Source: Gigaspora rosea (Eukaryota; Glomeromycota; Glomeromycetes; Diversisporales; Gigasporaceae). Taken from it: DNA of 64,000 nt. The position numbers were made by a program, and so were the translations under genes. This document shows, in pieces, positions 58,331-64,000 of the stretch. The stretch lies in assembly GCA_003550325.1 (NCBI GenBank), contig QKWP01001734.1, positions 40,696-104,695 on the forward strand, written 5' to 3'. The notes beneath the pieces were generated by a model, which saw only the letters and a list, made by a program, of their open reading frames with translations, was not told the origin of the DNA and made no database searches. The stretch's first letter is position 1, and each line of letters opens with the position of its first letter.

Positions 58331-59393
58331 CAATATTGATTATTTTTGTTCAGTATTATAAAATAACAATACAAAGAGCAACTATGACAAAAATTAACTA
58401 TCAAAAAATACGAATAATACATGATTTGATTATTGCGATTTGTTTCAAATTGATAGATCACTGACAATCGCTTGAACAATCACCTGATTGTTGACTGATT
58501 GCTTCGCAATATTTTTTAGTAAACATAAATATAGTCAATGAAAATAACATATTTATATTGAATTTTTAGCAAAAAAATACACTTTACAATTTTTTAGAAT
58601 CATGCAATCAGATAACAATCAAGTATGCGATAAAAATTTGAACAAAAGTATATCATTTTGCAAAGCGTAATAATTAGTTCCTAATGACAAAACATATTAA
58701 CCATATATTAAAATAATTTAGTTCTTATTTGCGAACAATACATAATTAAATCACTTGTTTCAGCAAATAAAAAAAACCATTGTTTTCGGCATATTAAACA
58801 TTTAGCATTGTGTAATAAAAAAATTTGACAACATTAGAACTATTACAGTATTATACAGGATTTAATTAAATTATGTTAATTGTTTAATTTTTTTTACACA
58901 ATTTGTCTAACTTTTGATTGTCTTGATTGTATAAGATTCGATTGATTGCATAAGATAAACTTAATTAATCATAGACCCGATCGATTACTGCAGAATGTAT
59001 AAAATTAGGTTTTTCTTGATGCCACCTTAGGATTTCGAATATCTATCCCATAATCACAAATTGATTACAAATATGATAACTGTATAATATCTCCGCTATA
59101 AGTTTCAATTATATCAAAGTTTTAAAAAATTGCAAACGATACAGTTGCATACAAAATCGGAGATTGAATGAAATCTATAAAAGTTAAGACTTTTTTCTAC
59201 GAATTTTTTTCTGCAACTCAATTTTTTTTTTGTCACTAAACCAAACTCTTTTTTATCATTACTAAACCAAACACTTTTTTCTTTTGAATACTTATAATCT
59301 ACCTTTTTTCTTATCAAATATTTCTTTCGATATATTTTTTTTTCTCTACACTTTTCAAATATTTCCTCAATATATTTTTTTTATAATGTCAAA
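58331..59393. other. Spacer between the two transposon genes
   Basis: AT-rich, with scattered TTGATTG and CGATTG motifs and no coding signal. Confidence 0.5.
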
Positions 59394-62298
59394 ATGACCA
59401 AAAAAACAATGAAAACCTTTAAAATGCGATACATCCGAAAGTCAACAACAAGAACCTCTCATTGTAATCGAACCTTTAATTGAAAATCCTTTACCTTTAT
59501 CCGAAACTTTACCTTCATCCGAAACTTTACCTTCATCCAAAACTTTACCTTTAACTGGACTTCGTCAAACTGGTACTTCTACAACTCAAAATTCTCCCAT
59601 TCGATCTGCACCACATTCTCCCGTTCAATTTGCACTACATTTGCCCATTTGATCTTTACCACATTCTCCCGTTCGATCTTCACCACTTGCTAGACCTTCA
59701 ACACCTGCTGCTCATTCGACTACTTCTCTTACAAAATCAACTTTCAGTTATCCAACTTCACCTGTTATTATCTCATCACCTGAATTAACTTCTGCTTTAT
59801 CCAACTTAAAGCAAAGATATCCATCACTTCGATTACCCGAAAGCATTACAAAGAAAAACAACAAAATATTCAACAACAAAAGTCATTTGAAGAGTCAGAA
59901 GCAGGTTTTATAATCAATTCAGTTATAAAAAATTTCGGCTGCTGTTTCTCAACATATACTGTATATTGGGAAACAGCAGCCGAAAGTTGCGATAATTTTG
60001 ATTATCTTTCTCATTTTTGTATGTTTTATTTTGTTAATCTTTTGTTTTTATTACCTATTTTTATAGAAAACGAAAGTTTGTATGAAAAAATTGTAAAGTT
60101 AAAGCACAGAGTAGCCGATTTGGAGGCTGAAAACAAACAAGCCAAAGAAGAAATCGAGGCCCTAATCATTATCAATAAAAGTTTTGACAAGGAATCGGAC
60201 CTGCAATCCAAAACTGCAGGATCAACGATTTCAGAAAGCGAAAAAAGTGAAAGTGAAGGTGAATTATCTGATGGTAATAATGGTAAAAGTAGTTCCAAAA
60301 TACAGCCATCTCAACTAAGTGCACAAAGATCTTTTGATCCGAAAGAAGCTTGGGTAAGGTTAATACAAATTTTTACAATTTTTAATTTTGGTTGCGATTT
60401 TTAAGTTTTTTCTTATCTTTTATGATTAACTTTTTTTTTATGATTTTTTCTTTTTAACAATTTGATTTTTTTATATTTATTTGCGATTTTAATTTATTTT
60501 ACGATTTATATCTTTTCATTATTACGATTTTCAATTTTCTTTTTAATTTTTTATTTCAATTTTTTTTATGATTTTTATTTATGCTTTATTGATTTTTTTA
60601 CGAATTTTAAAATTTTTACGATTCAATTTTATAATTATTTCCTTTTAATAATTTATTTTTATCTTTTGATTGATTTTTTTATGATTTTAACCTTATGATT
60701 TTCTTTTTTGCAAATTTGTAATATTTTTTATATGATTTCCCATTTATAATTTTTTGCAAAAATTTTTTTTATGATTTTTTAATATTTTTTTGACGATTTA
60801 AATTTTTTTCACTTTTTTCGATTTAATTATTTTTCTTCATTTTTAATAGACTGAGATAAAAATTTTATTAAAAACTATCCTGCGCAAATATCAACTTAAC
60901 ATTGATGAAGTTTTTTTGAGCCCGAACAATAAACAAATTCTTAACAAACTAATTCTGGAATTAGAATGATTGTTGGCACCAACTTTCACTCCTATCCGAA
61001 AGAGATTTGGGATTGGTTAGGTGCTTTACACCGACACTAAAGAGGCCGTCATCTGAAAGTTGAGCAAGGAAAAATAGATGAAGACAATTGACGTCTTCAT
61101 GCCAATAATAGGATGAATAAAGTATGAAAATTTTATGTTATTATTTTAAAAAAAAAAAAGTTTTTGGATATTAATATTTATAACTTACCGAACTTAGCCT
61201 GCAGGCTAAGTTCGGTAAGTATAAATATTAAAATCTAAAACATGACTGTTTATATTATATTTATTTTTTATTTAATGCATTTATATATTTTTTGCTTACA
61301 GAAAAAAGCATGAAGAATTAAAGGCGCACAATCGTTATATGAATGACAAGCAAAGCGGATCATTAAATATGAGCAAAAAGGGTTGATAAATTTACTTTCA
61401 AAGACTGAAATACACTTACAGAAATAAGTGAGACCGATGCTGAAGACAACAAGAAAAGAAATGCTAATGTGTATAATTATACGTGGCGTTCTGACGAGGT
61501 AAATTAATTTTTGATCGAATTATTGCTAAATTTCAACAATCATAGAAATCATAAATTTCAATTAATCATGCTAACTATTTTAATAATACTAACAATATTT
61601 TTATAGTTATGAAATTTGTTAAGAAAAACTTTGGATGAACAAGCAAAAAAGAACTTATCATTGCAACAAACAAGAAAATGATTTTATGATGATAATGCAT
61701 TATTTTTAGATGTAGCTAGACCTGAAGAGTTATCTGATTGGGCCTATGTTTCTGAAAAAGAAGAAGTTGCACATGATCGTATGAAAGAACAAAAAAGAAG
61801 AAAAATCGAAGAAGCATTAAAAAGCATAGAAGCAGAAAAAAGCAAAACGGCAGAAAAAGCAAAGCAGCAGAAAAAGCATAGAAGCAGTAAAAACAAAGCA
61901 GTAGAAAAAAACAAAGTGGCAGAAAAAAGCAAAGCGGCAGTCAAAAGCAAAGCGACAGATAAAGGCACAGAAACCAATAAAGGCACAGAAACCGATAAAA
62001 GCACAGAAACTGATAAAGGCAAAGCAACAAAAAAAGGGAAAGCAACAGAAAAAGGGAAAGCAACGGAAAAAAGAAAAGAACCTGAAGATGCCCCTATAGA
62101 AAGACCAGTGAAAATAGGCCGATTTTATAGTGGCGACTTTGATAAACAAGTTTTGTACTCAAGAAAACGAGAGTACAGAACTGGCGAAAGTGCAAGTATG
62201 GGTTGATTCGTGGCGCACTTAAATACACTGCGGAATATACAAGCGAAGATTCGGATGATGAGTCTGTAGCATTTGTGGAAGAAGCACCTAAGGAATAA
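59394..62298 (+). pseudogene. Second transposon gene: Pro/Ser-rich, coiled-coil and Lys-rich protein, broken
   Basis: Candidate start MTKKTMKTF at 59394, with a shift soon after. A Pro/Ser/Thr-rich N-region repeats LPSSETLPSS and SAPHSPVQFAL, with a TGA after HLPI. A coiled coil follows (ENESLYEKIVKLKHRVADLE and AENKQAKEEIEALI, about 60066-60170), an acidic Ser patch, and PKEAW at a GT donor (60354). The next exon (60850 on) reads TEIKILLKTILRKYQLNIDE and has several stops. Later come KKHEELKAHNRYMNDK, PEELSDWAYVSEKEE, a KATEKGKATEKGK repeat (about 61940-62070) and IERPVKIGRFYSGDFDKQV; a frameshift near 62205 leads to TSEDSDDESVAFVEEAPKE. I do not recognise a family. By position it is like the DNA-binding accessory protein of two-gene CACTA elements. 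Confidence 0.7.
60354..60849 (+). other. Intron of the second transposon gene, T-rich
   Basis: A GT donor follows GAAGCTTGG and an AG acceptor (TTTTTAATAG) precedes ACTGAGATAAAA; the join keeps the frame (W then TEIK). At 496 bp it is long for this genome and consists of diffuse TTTTATGATTTTT repeats. Confidence 0.6.
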
Positions 62299-62369
62299 TT
62301 TTTTTGAAAATCGTTTTTTAGTTTTTTGTTTTTTAATATATTTTATAATGATTTATGTAATAGTATCTT

Positions 62370-62810
62370 TTAACCCCAATTTCTAACGATTTTTATCGAT
62401 TTTATGTTTAAATAAACTATTTTTTATAACTANAATTTCTAACGATTTTTATCGATTTTATGTTTAAATAAACTATTTTTTATAACTATTTTAATGATTT
62501 AAAACAAATGTATTGTGTTACTTTTAACGAATAGTTACATAATTTTTTGGTTCGATTTTTATCGATTTTGTTGTTTAAATAAACAATTGTTATGGCTATT
62601 TTTAATGATTTAAAATGAATGTACTGTGCTACTTTTAACAATTTATTTACGAATGGCTACGAAAATTCTATTTTGATTTTTTATCGATTTTGATGTTTAA
62701 ATAATCAAATGTTATGGCTATTTTAATGATTTAAAATGAATGTACTGTGCTACTTTTAACGATTTATTTACGAATGGTCACGAAAATTCTATTTCGATTC
62801 CAATTTACGA
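62370..62810 (+). repeat. Subterminal tandem repeats of the transposon
   Basis: Units of about 130 bp contain CGATTTTTATCGATTTT, ATGTTTAAATAA, GCTATTTTAATGATTTAAAA and TGTACTGTGCTACTTTTAAC. A 51-bp segment is repeated exactly on either side of the single N at 62433, so that piece may be an assembly artefact. Confidence 0.8.
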
Positions 62811-63003
62811 TTTCATGCTGATTTTTAGAGTGGCGAATGATTGCCAGTAGCAGCGATTGCCGCCAAACGGCAATTATTTGACTTATAATAAAGGCAATAA
62901 AAGTCGTTATATATTCAGCTTGAAAACCTATAACATTCGTCATAACTAGTGGCAATATGTTGACTAGTAGTTCAACACCATAGGTGCATTTTAGTAAACC
63001 TGT

Positions 63004-63388
63004 AATAATAATAATAATAATAATAATATAATTAATACCAGGGGTATTAATATCCTATCTTAAATTGACTAATTAAATTTCAAAACGTATATATATAACT
63101 TATATGTTAATATATAGTATATATTCGATATAAGAATCTAACTATTGCAACACTTTTGAAAAAACTAATGCTGTAGTAACTAAAATCTTGACTATAAACC
63201 CTTCTTTTACATACTAACAACAAAAAGTATATTAATTTCGAATCTTGTGTTATATTTAATGCTAGTACATATTAATATTTTGGCTATTAAGCAAAGCTTT
63301 TCAGGTATAGCTACCCTAGTAGGACCATAAAAGATCATTGCAAATACACCAATCAAACTTTTTAACAATCAATCTTTATACTAAATAC
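63004..63388. other. Intergenic DNA beginning with a TAA microsatellite
   Basis: AATAATAATAATAATAAT at 63006-63030 is followed by AT-rich sequence with no gene. Confidence 0.6.
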
Positions 63389-64000
63389 TAGTGCTCCTAG
63401 GTTCGGTCCAGGTCTGGTCTGGTCAGGTCCGGTCCGGGATCAGACCAGACTCAGACTCTAAATTTTACTAATTTCAGACTTCAGACCAGACTCAGACTCA
63501 ACTATGAGTCCGGTCCGGGTCTGGTCCGAAGTCTGCAGACTGGTCTGAGTCTGAAATATAATTATAAGTATTTTTTGGCGCTGAACAAGTTTACTTAGTG
63601 CATTCTGTAAGAATTAATTAGTAAAATTTTATGAATCATAAGATTTCATAGAATTTTATTAATAAAATTCTATAAAATCTTATAATTTGCAAATTTTTAT
63701 TAATTAATTCTAACAAAATGCACTAAGTAAACTTGTTCAGCACCTTAAAATGTACCAAAACGGCTATTTTGTTTTTATTTTACTTGAAATTTAGAGATTT
63801 GATGCACAATTTTGGATTTTGATCAAAAAGTCAAATTTTAACATCTTATCTCCAAATTTCAAGTAAAATAAAACAACACTGCTGATTTAATGTATTTTTA
63901 GGTGCTGAACAAGTTTGCTTAGTGCATTAAGTTAGAAATAATTAGTAAAATTTTGTGAATCATAAGATTTTATAGAATTTTATTAGTAAAATTCTATAAA
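63389..64000. mobile_element. Start of another GGTCTGGTCC-ended satellite element
   Basis: The left end TAGTGCTCCTAGGTTCGGTC and the CAGACTCAGACTC region match 49919-50090. Palindromic satellite follows from 63570 to the window edge. The right end lies outside. Confidence 0.85.
63570..64000. repeat. Palindromic satellite array 3
   Basis: The same 320-bp unit and dyads as arrays 1 and 2 (CAAGTTTACTTAGTGCATT at 63587, TTTTGGATTTTGATCAAAAA near 63820). It is cut by the window end. Confidence 0.9.

Larger units (their letters stand above)
54248..62993. mobile_element. Two-gene DNA transposon of Tnp2/Plavaka (CACTA-like) type, 8.7 kb
   Basis: The inverted ends are TAAAATGCACCTATGGTGTT then GAAC at both sides. 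The left end is also a hairpin by itself (CACCTATGGTG, GAA, CACCATAGGT). Inside are two divergently transcribed broken genes: a Tnp2-like transposase (minus) and a coiled-coil/Lys-rich protein (plus). Tandem repeats lie in the shared promoter region and before the right end. No clean target duplication is visible, because both flanks are AT microsatellite (ATAATT and TAA runs). Confidence 0.75.

Noticed and set aside
61744..62149. Minus-strand hydrophobic frames opposite the Lys-rich repeats
   Set aside because: They are shadows of the KATEKGK repeat coding on the plus strand.

Overview
The window looks like nuclear DNA of an arbuscular mycorrhizal fungus (Glomeromycotina, most like Rhizophagus/Glomus). 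It is very A+T rich, genes are rare, introns are short GT-AG, and the recognisable host-type families are those hugely expanded in these fungi: BTB-BACK-TLDc proteins, Sel1-repeat proteins and tyrosine-kinase-like protein kinases. Everything else recognisable is transposon-derived: a MULE, a Helitron, a large two-gene element with a Tnp2/Plavaka-like (CACTA-type) transposase, hAT-, Harbinger- and mariner-like non-autonomous elements, foldback elements, a tRNA-headed retroposon and palindromic satellites. Family names come from reading motifs by eye, not from a database search.

Layout. 1-5.4 kb: AT-rich repeats, including one arm (2.56-4.58 kb) of a large inverted repeat. 5.42-5.79 kb: the only intact convincing gene, a 120-residue secreted cysteine-rich protein. 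6.38-9.26 kb: a BTB-BACK-TLDc pseudogene split by a 1,065-bp hAT-like element and a 192-bp MITE. 11.27-13.1 kb: a Sel1-repeat exon and a protein kinase, both damaged. 13.56-15.9 kb: a hairpin element, an assembly gap and a GC-rich 45-bp minisatellite. 16.35-19.6 kb: hairpins and the second inverted-repeat arm, carrying a mariner-like MITE. 20.9-24.75 kb: a 3.8-kb MULE with 7-bp target duplications, a dead MULE-SWIM transposase and a TLDc-gene fragment. 25.3-32.4 kb: several foldback and MITE elements with clear target duplications. 32.5-37.3 kb: a dead Helitron with Rep and PIF1-type helicase remains. 37-54 kb: no genes, but satellites and long perfect or imperfect palindromes, one holding a 1-kb retroposon. 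54.25-62.99 kb: an 8.7-kb two-gene DNA transposon with divergent genes, both broken. 63.4-64 kb: the start of another palindromic-satellite element.

No gene network can be described. The cysteine-rich secreted protein is the one likely functional product and a candidate effector. The rest records repeated insertion and decay: elements interrupt genes, satellites and other elements. Several premature stops are TGA where the family has a conserved Arg, which fits CGA-to-TGA change at CpG sites. Two runs of N (13797-14617 and 42467-43229) fall at or beside repeat arrays and probably mark collapsed repeats.
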